Positions 50,955-59,112 of a stretch of 64,000 nt of DNA are shown one piece after another; within the stretch, counting starts at the first letter, position 1, and each line of letters starts with the position of its first letter. A program made the translations under genes and the position numbers. The stretch is from assembly GCF_000422365.1 (NCBI RefSeq), contig NZ_AULQ01000005.1, forward strand, positions 62,001 through 126,000, given 5' to 3'. The notes under the pieces were generated by a model that saw only the letters and a list, made by a program, of their open reading frames with translations, made no database searches and was not told where the DNA came from. The stretch comes from Mesoflavibacter zeaxanthinifaciens DSM 18436. GTDB lineage: Bacteria > Bacteroidota > Bacteroidia > Flavobacteriales > Flavobacteriaceae.

Positions 50955-51729
50955 AATATTAAAATATAGTTTTTTCGATTTAATGCGTAGTCGTTGGAGT
51001 TACGTCTATTTTGCATTCTATTTACTGCTTGGTATTGTCCTGTTGTTTTTAAACAACGACCTATCAAAAGCAGTCATAACGCTAATGAACGTTATTATTG
51101 TTTTAGTACCTTTAATAGGAACTATTTTTGGCGTTATGTATTATTACAATTCCAAAGAATTTACAGAGCTTTTATTAGCACAACCCTTAAAGCGTTCGTC
51201 TATTTTTTTAGGCCAATATTTAGGTGTAGCCTTATCACTTTCTATGAGTTTAATTTTAGGCTTAGGATTGCCTTTTGTGTTTTATGGTTTGTTTGAAAGT
51301 AGTGCCATTTGGGACTTTTCATTACTACTTATTACAGGTACATTTTTAACCCTAATTTTTACTGCTTTAGCTTTTAATATTGCCTTATCTAACGAGAATA
51401 AAATTAAAGGTTTTGGATATGCAATTTTGCTTTGGTTATTCCTGGCAGTCATTTATGATGGTCTGTTTTTGATGACACTAATTATGTTTGAAGATTATCC
51501 TCTAGACAAAGTATCTTTAATCGGTACGATGCTAAATCCTATAGATTTATCAAGAACATTAATTTTATTAAAACTAGATATTTCAGCCTTACTAGGCTAT
51601 ACAGGAGCAGTGTTTAAGCAATTTTTTGGAACTAGCTTTGGGTTAATTATATCTTTTATTATGCTTACCGTTTGGGTTGTGTTACCTGTTTTAAGAATTA
51701 TATTTAAGTCTAAGAAAAAAGATTTTTAA
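50947..51729 (+). CDS. nosY: NosY membrane permease
   Basis: This 260-residue protein has six membrane helices of the ABC-2 type (LMRSRWSYVYFAFYLLLGIVLLF; YYNSKEFTELLLAQPLKRSSIFLGQYLG). It is the membrane partner of NosF and overlaps it by 8 nt. It is the last of the recognised nos genes; there is no nosR or nosX in the window. Confidence 0.92.
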   Translation: MLKILKYSFFDLMRSRWSYVYFAFYLLLGIVLLFLNNDLSKAVITLMNVIIVLVPLIGTIFGVMYYYNSKEFTELLLAQPLKRSSIFLGQYLGVALSLSMSLILGLGLPFVFYGLFESSAIWDFSLLLITGTFLTLIFTALAFNIALSNENKIKGFGYAILLWLFLAVIYDGLFLMTLIMFEDYPLDKVSLIGTMLNPIDLSRTLILLKLDISALLGYTGAVFKQFFGTSFGLIISFIMLTVWVVLPVLRIIFKSKKKDF

Positions 51730-51759
51730 GCTACTAATCGACATTAAAACCACACCATT

Positions 51760-52182
51760 ATGAAAATTAAATTTGCCATAGCATTACTTATTTTAGCTTT
51801 CGTTTTTGGTTGCAAAAACGACCAGTCTAATCCTCAGACAACTTCTTCTATACAATTAGAAGGTTTGACACTTAATAACAACCAGAAATGGGTTGCTAAT
51901 AAAGAAACGCATATTGGAATGCAGCGCATTGATTCGATTTTAAAACATAATGATTTTAAGAGTGCTAAAAAACTAGGCAAATCGCTTTCAAAGCAAACCA
52001 GTTATATCATTAAAAGTTGTGATATGACTGGCGAAGCGCATGACCAACTTCATGTAGTACTGGTTCCTATTATAGAAGAAATTTCAGAGATAAAAGAACT
52101 AGATAACACTTCAGAAATAGACAAAAAAGTAAGACATTTGCAACGCTTAACAGCAACCTATTTTAACTATTTTAAAAACTAA
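51760..52182 (+). CDS. Lipoprotein behind nosY, unknown function
   Basis: This 140-residue lipoprotein has lipobox VFGC. The second half is helical with SCDMTGEAHDQLHVVLVPIIEEI, whose Cys, Met, His and Asp residues could bind copper. It follows nosY by 30 bp and is probably in the same operon, so a copper-handling role in the periplasm is plausible but unproven. Confidence 0.65.
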   Translation: MKIKFAIALLILAFVFGCKNDQSNPQTTSSIQLEGLTLNNNQKWVANKETHIGMQRIDSILKHNDFKSAKKLGKSLSKQTSYIIKSCDMTGEAHDQLHVVLVPIIEEISEIKELDNTSEIDKKVRHLQRLTATYFNYFKN

Positions 52183-52208
52183 TTATTAGCTGACATAAAT
52201 CATATTAT

Positions 52209-52228
52209 TTAGGACAAGTTTGTCCTAA
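52209..52228. promoter_or_regulatory. Rrf2-type operator before the CNGKC gene
   Basis: TTAGGACAAGTTTGTCCTAA is a palindrome with one mismatched pair. It overlaps the -7 box TAATTTAG at 52226-52233, which is followed after four bases by the ATG at 52238. A repressor bound here would block the promoter directly. Confidence 0.7.
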
Positions 52229-52237
52229 TTTAGCAAC

Positions 52238-52636
52238 ATGATATTAAAGGTTACATATAAATTAACTGCCTTGTTTTTAACATTCGTTTTATTAGCGAAC
52301 AACATTAACAATGTCGTTATTGTAACCGATTTTGTGATTAACCAAGAGGTTATAGCTAAAACACTTTGTATCCAAAAAGAAAATCAAAAAGGATGTAACG
52401 GTAAGTGTCAATTAACAATAGAACTGGCAGAAAATAACACCAATTCTAATCAAAATGCACCATTGCCAGACAATGAAAGAACGCACTTAGACTTTTTTGT
52501 TATTAATACTTTTAGACATCTAAACGTTGAGGAATTTTCTCAAATATCTCAACTACACAGTAATCTATATTATAAAATAAAAGCACCAACTACTGGCTTT
52601 TATACTATAGATACACCACCACCAAATTTGTGTTAA
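52238..52636 (+). CDS. Membrane protein with CNGKC motif, copper-locus type
   Basis: This 132-residue protein has an N-terminal membrane or signal helix (YKLTALFLTFVLLANNI) and a conserved cysteine motif (LCIQKENQKGCNGKCQL). Proteins of this size with an NGKC motif commonly lie upstream of TonB-dependent metal receptors in Bacteroidota, in my recollection. The mRNA may be leaderless because the predicted start is at the ATG itself. Metal sensing or binding is the best guess. Confidence 0.65.
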   Translation: MILKVTYKLTALFLTFVLLANNINNVVIVTDFVINQEVIAKTLCIQKENQKGCNGKCQLTIELAENNTNSNQNAPLPDNERTHLDFFVINTFRHLNVEEFSQISQLHSNLYYKIKAPTTGFYTIDTPPPNLC

Positions 52637-52646
52637 TTTTTTCGTG

Positions 52647-52682
52647 ATGCTCTTAGAGCATATTTCTTTCTTTTTTGATGCC
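52647..52682 (+). terminator. Hairpin after the CNGKC gene
   Basis: ATGCTC, loop TTA and GAGCAT followed by a T-rich stretch. The short stem makes it moderate. Confidence 0.5.
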
Positions 52683-52738
52683 AAAATGGTTTCAAAACAA
52701 GATAATTATGTCAAAAAATTAACTCAAACACTATAATA

Positions 52739-53584
52739 ATGAAACTTAAATATTTATTACCAATCGTATGTTTTACGCTATTCTTTTCATGTTCAACAGA
52801 CGATAATGACGACACAATGCTAATTAATGAAGTTGAAAATTTACAACTTATTAAAACCATAGAAAATGGTGACCAATCCATAGAACTTTATAACGAAAAA
52901 GGAATGTTTGAAACTGGTTACAACATGATTAGCTTAAGAATTAAAGACAATAACACAAATACATACGTAGAAGATGCTACAATCTCTTGGATGCCAGTAA
53001 TGCAAATGCCAACGATGCAACATTCATGTCCTAAATCCGAAATCACAAAAGCAATAGGAAAAGATACGGTTTACCAAGGTTTTATAATCTATCAGATGAC
53101 TTTTGAAGATGGTTCTGGTTGGTCTTTAACTTTAGATTATACTATTAACGATGTGGACTATTCTGTAACAGAAACTATAAACGTTATGCAATACGAAAAC
53201 CAGAATACTGCAAGTTTTATGGGTAGCGACGATAGTAGATATATTGTAGCTTTGATAGCGCCTAAAGCCCCAAGTATAGCAATAAATAACATGAAAGTAG
53301 GTCTTTTTAAAATGGAAAATATGATGACGTTTCCAGTTGTGGAAGATTACACCATTGCTTTAGATCCGCGTATGCCAGGAATGGGTAATCATAGCTCACC
53401 AAATAATACAGATTTAACGTATAACAGTGCAGATCATTTTTACTACGGAAATTTATCCTTAACAATGACTGGCTATTGGAAGCTTAATCTGAAGCTTTTA
53501 GACGCGTCCGGAACTGTTTTAAAAGGTGAAGATGTTACTGAAAACAATGAATCTAGCAGTTTATATTTAGACCTAGAATTCTAA
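52739..53584 (+). CDS. Lipoprotein, possible YtkA/FixH-like metal-binding domains
   Basis: This 281-residue lipoprotein (lipobox FFSC, then acidic STDDNDD) contains two Met/His-rich segments, MPVMQMPTMQHSCP and DPRMPGMGNHSSPN, each followed by beta strands. The second, with YGNLSLTMTGYWKLNLKLL, resembles the YtkA/FixH fold. Such Met-rich sites suit copper. It stands between the CNGKC gene and the copper receptor. Confidence 0.65.
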   Translation: MKLKYLLPIVCFTLFFSCSTDDNDDTMLINEVENLQLIKTIENGDQSIELYNEKGMFETGYNMISLRIKDNNTNTYVEDATISWMPVMQMPTMQHSCPKSEITKAIGKDTVYQGFIIYQMTFEDGSGWSLTLDYTINDVDYSVTETINVMQYENQNTASFMGSDDSRYIVALIAPKAPSIAINNMKVGLFKMENMMTFPVVEDYTIALDPRMPGMGNHSSPNNTDLTYNSADHFYYGNLSLTMTGYWKLNLKLLDASGTVLKGEDVTENNESSSLYLDLEF

Positions 53585-53602
53585 TTTTTATTATATGCCA
53601 TA

Positions 53603-53620
53603 TTGAGCGCAGTCGAAATG
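53603..53620. repeat. Dispersed TTGAGCGCAGTCGAAATG repeat
   Basis: TTGAGCGCAGTCGAAATG is a partial copy of the flavobacterial short repeat also seen in and before polA. It lies in the intergenic gap before the TonB receptor gene. Confidence 0.6.
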
Positions 53621-53707
53621 CTATAGAAAAGATAATAATAGCCGTTTTTTCGGCTGTTCTCAAATTGGCAGCATTTCACACTTATTTAAACACTAAAATT
53701 TTTTGCT

Positions 53708-55708
53708 ATGAAAATGCAACTATTAGTCTTTTTATGTCTTCTAGTATCTGCAACTGGTTTTACACAAGACCAGCAAGAAGAAGCCAAAAAAGACACGACA
53801 AAATTAGAAGAAGTCCTTATCGTATCGCGACGTAAATTTAGTAATCACAGACAAGAAAAAACATTATCTAGTATTGATGATTACTTAGAAAAATCCAATA
53901 ATGTTACGATGATAAAACGAGGTAATTATGCTTGGGAACCAACGGTTAACAACATGGTTAGCCAGCGTTTGGTAGTAACCATTGATGGCATGCAGATTTT
54001 TGGTGCTTGTACTGACAAAATGGATCCCATTACATCCTACGTAGATGTATCAAATCTTGACAAAGTAACTATTGGTTCTGGTCAAGAAGGTACCGAAAAC
54101 GGACATTGTGTTGGTGGAGGCATCGATTTGCAATTACCTACTTCTAAATTTAATGGTTCTGGTCTAAAATCAAGTATCGATTTAGGTTACGAAACTAACG
54201 GAAATTACAAAGCTACAGGATTAGATCTGGAATATGCAGGCAACAAGTTTTTTATAAGTGCAGATGGGATTTTTAGAACATCTGATAATTATGATGCTGG
54301 TAACAATAAAGAAGTATTATATTCTCAGTTCGAAAAATATAATCTATCCTTACAAACAGGTTATAAATTCTCTGAAACCCAAAGCCTAGACGCCAATATT
54401 ATTTACGACAAAGCCACAGATGTTGGCTATCCTGCTTTACCAATGGATGTATCTTTGGCAGAAGCTTTAATTAGCTCATTAACCCATCATTACACACCAG
54501 AAAACAAAGCCTTAAAAACATTAGAAACCAAATTGTATTTTAACACTATCACTCATATAATGGACGACACCAAGCGACCAATTGTTCCTATAAGAATGGA
54601 TATGCCTGGATGGAGTGATACCTATGGATTTTACAGCAAAGCAGATGTTATTAAAGACAAACACCATGTATCTCTTAACTTAAATGGGTTTTATAATAAA
54701 TCTTTAGCTGAAATGACCATGTTTTCTAACAACCCAAATGAACCAGATATGTTTATGTACACTTGGCCAGATATTAGAACACGTTACACAGGTATTTTTG
54801 CCAAAGACGCATATTATTTAAACGATAATTCTAGCCTAGAATCTTCTGTACGCTTTGGTTTACACAACAACAGGATAGCCAAAGAAGAAGGCGTAGAAAG
54901 TTTAGGTATTTTTCATGATAATGTAGAAGACACCAAAGACAGAACGCTATTAAGTGTTGCGTCTGCTTACAAGTATAATAAGAACAATTATAAGCTTTCT
55001 TTTGGTTTAGGTTATGGCGAACGTGCACCATCGGTAAGTGAAGGTTATGGTTTTTTTATATTTAATAGTTTTGATAATTATGACTACATAGGCAATCCAA
55101 ATTTAAAAGATGAAAAAGCGCTAGAAGCCAACTTTAGTTTCAACCAAAAATTCAATGATTTTGAAATTGGCTTACAATCATCTTACTTTTATATTATGGA
55201 TTATATAATCGGAGATTTAGCGCCAAACGTAAGTTCTATGACTATTGGTGCTAATGGAGTACGCGTTTATAATGCTTTAAACCATGCTTCTATTTTTGAT
55301 ATCTATTTAAACAGTAGCTATAAAATTTCTGAGCGATTATCAGTAAACGGAACTATTGGTTATAACTATGGTAAAGGAAGCAATAACAAAAATTTACCAC
55401 TTATAAAACCGTTCTCTTATTTTGCTGAATTTAATTACAATACATCAAAATTTAATGCAGCTTTACAGCTAGAAGGTAATGGCAATCAAAGTAATTTTAG
55501 TAGTTTATATGGCGAAAATGAAACCGCTTCATATGCTATCTTAAACCTTAATTTAGGTCATGCATTTTATGGTAAAAACGGAAAAACAATTCTAAAATAT
55601 GGTATCGAAAATATTTTAGACGCCAATTATTCTACCTATGCAGACTGGAATAATATACCAAGACAAGGACGCAATTTTTATGTGAATTTATCTTATGTAT
55701 TTCCTTGA
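53708..55708 (+). CDS. TonB-dependent receptor, OprC/NosA-like copper receptor
   Basis: This 666-residue outer-membrane receptor has a signal peptide (to about residue 19), a plug domain and a 22-strand-type barrel ending in FYVNLSYVFP. The plug contains VTIDGMQIFGACTDKMDPITSYVDVSNLDKVTI, which closely resembles the ACxxxMDPxTSY copper-site region of OprC/NosA. OprC-type proteins import copper for NosZ. No N-terminal carboxypeptidase-like extension is present. It ends the copper cluster with a strong terminator. Confidence 0.88.
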   Translation: MKMQLLVFLCLLVSATGFTQDQQEEAKKDTTKLEEVLIVSRRKFSNHRQEKTLSSIDDYLEKSNNVTMIKRGNYAWEPTVNNMVSQRLVVTIDGMQIFGACTDKMDPITSYVDVSNLDKVTIGSGQEGTENGHCVGGGIDLQLPTSKFNGSGLKSSIDLGYETNGNYKATGLDLEYAGNKFFISADGIFRTSDNYDAGNNKEVLYSQFEKYNLSLQTGYKFSETQSLDANIIYDKATDVGYPALPMDVSLAEALISSLTHHYTPENKALKTLETKLYFNTITHIMDDTKRPIVPIRMDMPGWSDTYGFYSKADVIKDKHHVSLNLNGFYNKSLAEMTMFSNNPNEPDMFMYTWPDIRTRYTGIFAKDAYYLNDNSSLESSVRFGLHNNRIAKEEGVESLGIFHDNVEDTKDRTLLSVASAYKYNKNNYKLSFGLGYGERAPSVSEGYGFFIFNSFDNYDYIGNPNLKDEKALEANFSFNQKFNDFEIGLQSSYFYIMDYIIGDLAPNVSSMTIGANGVRVYNALNHASIFDIYLNSSYKISERLSVNGTIGYNYGKGSNNKNLPLIKPFSYFAEFNYNTSKFNAALQLEGNGNQSNFSSLYGENETASYAILNLNLGHAFYGKNGKTILKYGIENILDANYSTYADWNNIPRQGRNFYVNLSYVFP

Positions 55709-55767
55709 AAATGATATAAACATGGTTAAATGTGTGAACTAAAAAATATATAAATCATAAACCTATT

Positions 55768-55806
55768 AGACCTCACAGGTTTTAAAATCTGTGAGGTCTT
55801 TTTTTA
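55768..55806 (+). terminator. Terminator after the copper receptor
   Basis: AGACCTCACAG, loop of ten bases and CTGTGAGGTCT with a T run. Confidence 0.9.
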
Positions 55807-55817
55807 AAAGTATTTCT

Positions 55818-55890
55818 GTCATTAAGAATGAGGCACGAAGAGGAATCTTATAATAAAGAGATTTCTCGTCACTCGTTTTGTCGAAATGAC
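55818..55890. repeat. 73-bp dispersed repeat element with inverted ends
   Basis: It begins GTCATT and ends AATGAC, with GAGGCACGAAGAGGAATCTT and GAGATTTCTCGTCACTC inside, as in short repetitive elements of flavobacteria. It fills most of the 303-bp gap (55709-56011) between the copper receptor and the hemerythrin gene; the remainder holds the receptor terminator and AT-rich sequence with nothing else recognisable. Confidence 0.65.
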
Positions 55891-56011
55891 AAGAAACCAT
55901 TAAAGGTTTATAAAAACTAATTCTGATAATCATCGGAAGTAAAATCCCAAAGTTTTGAAAACAGGATAAAACCTTTAATTTGATAATCAAAAGACGACAT
56001 AATCTTTGGAC

Positions 56012-56476
56012 CTATTTTGTCCAAAATTCATCATCAGTATTATCTTCAAAAACTTCTGGTTGATGAATTTTTTCAATATCAATTAATTCTGCTTCCGTAG
56101 CTATCTTTTGTATTTCAGGAAACAACACACGTTCTTCAAATCTTATATGCTGTTCTAATTGGTCTTTAATATGCTGCAACGTTATAGTCTCATCATTACT
56201 CTCTTCAAACAAGTGTATTAAATTTTTGTGTTCTGTCAAAGCACGTTTTACCAATTCGTGATCATTGCCTAAAATGGGAAAAATGTGATTTTCTTCCATT
56301 TCAAAATGCGGAATTAAATGGGTTTTGTAAAACCAGTCAGCATACGTCTTAATACGTTTTGTCGCTATCTGATATCGAAAACCCATTTTAATTTTATAAC
56401 ACAATAACAAGCCAAAATGATGTTCTCTGCTTAAGGGTTGCAAGGCTTTATGTCTTTTTTGTGGCTGATGTTGCAT
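56012..56476 (-). CDS. Hemerythrin domain protein
   Basis: This 154-residue protein has the di-iron hemerythrin pattern: LSREHHFGLLLC, HFEMEENHIFPIL, EHKNLIHLF and LEQHIRFEERVLFPEI. Such proteins bind O2 or NO or protect Fe-S clusters. The start lies inside the end of the upstream membrane protein gene (29-nt overlap), implying coupling. It belongs with the RIC-type and Rrf2 genes to a nitrosative-stress set. Confidence 0.88.
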   Translation of the reverse strand: MQHQPQKRHKALQPLSREHHFGLLLCYKIKMGFRYQIATKRIKTYADWFYKTHLIPHFEMEENHIFPILGNDHELVKRALTEHKNLIHLFEESNDETITLQHIKDQLEQHIRFEERVLFPEIQKIATEAELIDIEKIHQPEVFEDNTDDEFWTK

Positions 56477-57659
56477 ACTTTTTGGATTTAATAATATTTA
56501 ATAAAATAAAACTAATGCCTAAAGGCAATAAAATGCTAAATAAAAATAATAGCAGGTAATATTCTGTTAGGATTCCGCTTTTAAAATAGTACTTGATGCC
56601 TTGAATGAGCAGTAATAATTCGGTTAATACAAAGCCTAAGACAAAACTATAAACACCAAAAGTTAGTGATTTTGAAACCGTAACCAAATCAGTTTTCAAG
56701 ATAAAAGCAAATAAAAATCCACTAATAACACCAAGCATTAACAAATGGATAAAACCAATAACAAAATTACGATGCTCATAAACTACTTGAGAAAACTCAG
56801 GTAAAATAGAAAGTGACTGAAAAACTACTTTAAAAACAAAACAAATCAGCGCAAAACAATACATATAAAATATTAGCTTGTTTTTCTGATTTGTCAGCGT
56901 ATTTATTTTCGGTTTTATAAGTTGAAAACATTTATACAGCGCTAAAATTTGGATAACAACACCAAAACCATTAATCCACAATAAACTATCATGAGGTGCA
57001 AACCATTGAGTTGGCAATGCAAAGGTTAATAAAGTTGATGCAATTAATAACCAGAAAAACTGTTTAAATATTTTAGAATTTTCAACCTGTAAAAGATGAA
57101 AAAAGACCACTAAAACTGCTATTAAAAACCATCCATTAAACTGATAATGTAAGAAGAATTGTATTGCTATTTGATAAAACGCAGACGACTGACCAAGTGT
57201 TGCTACTGCTGGACCTAAACACCAAACACCAAAGGTAGAAACAACCATAAATAACAATGCTGTTTTTAACAACTTTTGACTTACGTTTGATGAGGTTTTG
57301 CAGTGTTTCCAAATTAGATACACAAAGTAGTAACTACAAAAAATGTGTAAGGTTGAAAACGTAATAGAAATAGCAGCATATCCTTGAAACGGAAAAGTAA
57401 GCATCATGCCAATTACAGCAACTTCTGTTAGCCAAAACAACCGATTGAAGACCTTAAGTTTTTCTGGAACAAAATAATGTACAAAAAGTACATATAACAT
57501 TAAATATACCCAACCTAACATGGCTACGTGCGAGTGCGCATGCGTTAAAAACCGATAATTAATATCAATAGAGTCTATAAAAGAAAAACGCAAAGTCAAT
57601 CCCATTACTGCAGCAATAAAGAAATTAATTAAACAGACTATGACTAATTTTTTTGGCAT
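56448..57659 (-). CDS. Polytopic membrane protein, possible heme/NO-related
   Basis: This 403-residue protein has about twelve membrane helices. Conserved-looking histidines lie at THAHSHVAMLGW, STLHIFCSYYF, FFLHYQFNGWF and YEHRNFVIGFIHLLMLG, a pattern recalling heme-copper oxidase subunit I or NnrS-type proteins, without a full heme-copper ligand set that I can confirm. It is followed by hemerythrin in an overlapping arrangement and preceded by the RIC-type gene 114 bp away. A role in NO or O2 respiration or tolerance is inferred. Confidence 0.6.
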   Translation of the reverse strand: MPKKLVIVCLINFFIAAVMGLTLRFSFIDSIDINYRFLTHAHSHVAMLGWVYLMLYVLFVHYFVPEKLKVFNRLFWLTEVAVIGMMLTFPFQGYAAISITFSTLHIFCSYYFVYLIWKHCKTSSNVSQKLLKTALLFMVVSTFGVWCLGPAVATLGQSSAFYQIAIQFFLHYQFNGWFLIAVLVVFFHLLQVENSKIFKQFFWLLIASTLLTFALPTQWFAPHDSLLWINGFGVVIQILALYKCFQLIKPKINTLTNQKNKLIFYMYCFALICFVFKVVFQSLSILPEFSQVVYEHRNFVIGFIHLLMLGVISGFLFAFILKTDLVTVSKSLTFGVYSFVLGFVLTELLLLIQGIKYYFKSGILTEYYLLLFLFSILLPLGISFILLNIIKSKKYATSATKKT

Positions 57660-57773
57660 GTATCAATTAGTTGGGTTAGAAAAGTAATGAAATAAGATAA
57701 AAATCCCGAAATGTCTGAGGAAAACATTTCAGGATTTTACTATAGGTTAAAAAAAGTAGATAAGGGATCGCTA

Positions 57774-58505
57774 TCAATCAAATTGTGTTTCTAACGCTAT
57801 AGCTTTAGGAAACAGAATGTTATTTTCTAAATGAATATGTAAATGCAAGTCTTTTTCAAATTCCTCTAACATAGCAAAGGTAACTTTATACGTGTTGCAA
57901 GCATCAGCTGGCGGATTGTAATTGTCCGTTAATTCTGCAATGTCTCTAAAACGTTGTCCTTCATTATCGTGTTCTTCCTTCATCATAGCAATTGGGTTTT
58001 CTACAGTGCCAAATTGTGGTGATTGGATTGCTTCATTTTTTAATTTAGCATTAACCATTCTCTTTACAAAAGGGAAAAGGATTAGTTCTTCCTTCTTCAT
58101 GTGTGAGGCTAACTCGCCTGCAGATGCTGTAAACAACTCGTTTATTTTAAATAATTCTGGATGACGTTCGCCATGCACACGACATAATTTGTTTAAAAAC
58201 TGAAGTAACACAGGTATTTTTTCTTCTACATATCTGTGGTGTTTTTTCTCTATATATTCTGCCAACAAGTCTAATGGCCAAGAGTTATAGTCTATACTTT
58301 CGCCTGTTTTGGCATTTAAAACGTTATTAAGTTCTGCTATAATTGCAGCTTCATCAATACCTTTTTTCTTGCAAGCTTCGGCAACTGTTCTATTACCATT
58401 GCAACAAAAATCTATTTTGTATTTAGAAAAAATAGCTGCAGTTCTAAAATCGTCTGCAACGTACTGTCCTATTTCTTTTTCGATGTTTTTTTGTAATACT
58501 TCCAT
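57774..58505 (-). CDS. ric: RIC-type iron-sulfur cluster repair protein (ScdA/YtfE)
   Basis: This 243-residue di-iron protein has the N-terminal RIC domain with FCCNGNRTVAEAC (Cys34, Cys35) and a C-terminal hemerythrin-like domain with HHRYVEEKIP, HMKKEELILFPF, EEHDNEGQRF and HLHIHLENNILFP. It repairs Fe-S clusters after nitrosative or oxidative damage. An Rrf2-type operator lies about 15 bp before its start. Confidence 0.92.
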   Translation of the reverse strand: MEVLQKNIEKEIGQYVADDFRTAAIFSKYKIDFCCNGNRTVAEACKKKGIDEAAIIAELNNVLNAKTGESIDYNSWPLDLLAEYIEKKHHRYVEEKIPVLLQFLNKLCRVHGERHPELFKINELFTASAGELASHMKKEELILFPFVKRMVNAKLKNEAIQSPQFGTVENPIAMMKEEHDNEGQRFRDIAELTDNYNPPADACNTYKVTFAMLEEFEKDLHLHIHLENNILFPKAIALETQFD

Positions 58506-58519
58506 GATTTATTATTTAT

Positions 58520-58539
58520 TTCGGATAAATTTGTCTTAT
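58520..58539. promoter_or_regulatory. Rrf2-type operator before the RIC gene
   Basis: TTCGGATAAATTTGTCTTAT keeps the GGATAAATTTGTC core of the nos site, degenerate at the ends. It stands 15 bp upstream of the RIC start codon. Confidence 0.6.
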
Positions 58540-58621
58540 TTATATTTAAATTTTTTTTATTGAAACTCGATTTCAATCTAATAATTGTAAGTTGAAATCG
58601 ATCCTTTTTTATATTGTAATT

Positions 58622-59056
58622 TTAAGTTTTTAAAAACGAAGAACCTAACTTAATATCCATAGCTAATTCTTCTAAATTAGTAGTTTCTAACATCTGTTTC
58701 AAACCATTTCTAATATCTTTAAATTTATCGTGCACAGGACAAGGATGATTTTCGTCGCAGGCACTTAAACCTAAGCCACATCCACTGTAGACAGCATCTC
58801 CATCGATAGCTTTAACAATTTGAGATAATTTAATTAATGGTATTTCATCTTTATCAATTTCAAAACCACCATGTGCGCCTCTTACAGATTTTATAATATG
58901 GTTTCTAACTAAAGCTTGAAGTATTTTTGCAGTAAATGCTTGAGGAGAATTAATTTCTTCAGAAATCTCCTTAGGACTTACACGTTGCCCTTCATAAGAG
59001 TTTTTAGCAATAAAAATTGAGGCTCTAATTCCGTATTCGCAAGCTTTTGAAAACAT
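58622..59056 (-). CDS. Rrf2 family regulator, NsrR/IscR-like
   Basis: This 144-residue regulator has the Rrf2 winged-helix (YGIRASIFIAKNS; SPKEISEEINSPQAFTAKILQAL) and a three-Cys cluster at Cys93, Cys100 and Cys106 (SGCGLGLSACDENHPC), as in Fe-S-binding NsrR and IscR. The setting beside a RIC-type gene and nos operators favours an NO sensor. A related palindrome overlaps its own promoter, so it is probably autoregulated. Confidence 0.88.
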   Translation of the reverse strand: MFSKACEYGIRASIFIAKNSYEGQRVSPKEISEEINSPQAFTAKILQALVRNHIIKSVRGAHGGFEIDKDEIPLIKLSQIVKAIDGDAVYSGCGLGLSACDENHPCPVHDKFKDIRNGLKQMLETTNLEELAMDIKLGSSFLKT

Positions 59057-59073
59057 TTATTAATAATTTATTA

Positions 59074-59081
59074 CAAAGATA
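59074..59081 (-). promoter_or_regulatory. -7 box of the Rrf2 gene
   Basis: On the minus strand TATCTTTG matches TAnnTTTG. A TTTTG 16 bp upstream, inside the palindrome at 59092-59111, serves as a -33 box. Confidence 0.55.
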
Positions 59082-59091
59082 TAAAAACTAA

Positions 59092-59111
59092 TTAAGACAA
59101 AACTATCTTAA
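59092..59111. promoter_or_regulatory. Rrf2-type operator, autoregulatory
   Basis: TTAAGACAAAACTATCTTAA is a degenerate member of the same palindrome family. It covers the -33 region of the Rrf2 gene and lies between that gene and the 59113 gene. Confidence 0.5.
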
Positions 59112-59112
59112 A

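Noticed and set aside
53628-53655. Terminator AGCCGTTTTTTCGGCT before the copper receptor
   Set aside because: The T run is in the loop rather than after the stem, so it is not a standard terminator.
56005-56025. TTTGGACCTATTTTGTCCAAA as a fifth Rrf2-type operator
   Set aside because: It lies at the 3' end of the hemerythrin coding sequence, not in a promoter, and its core spacing differs from the other sites.
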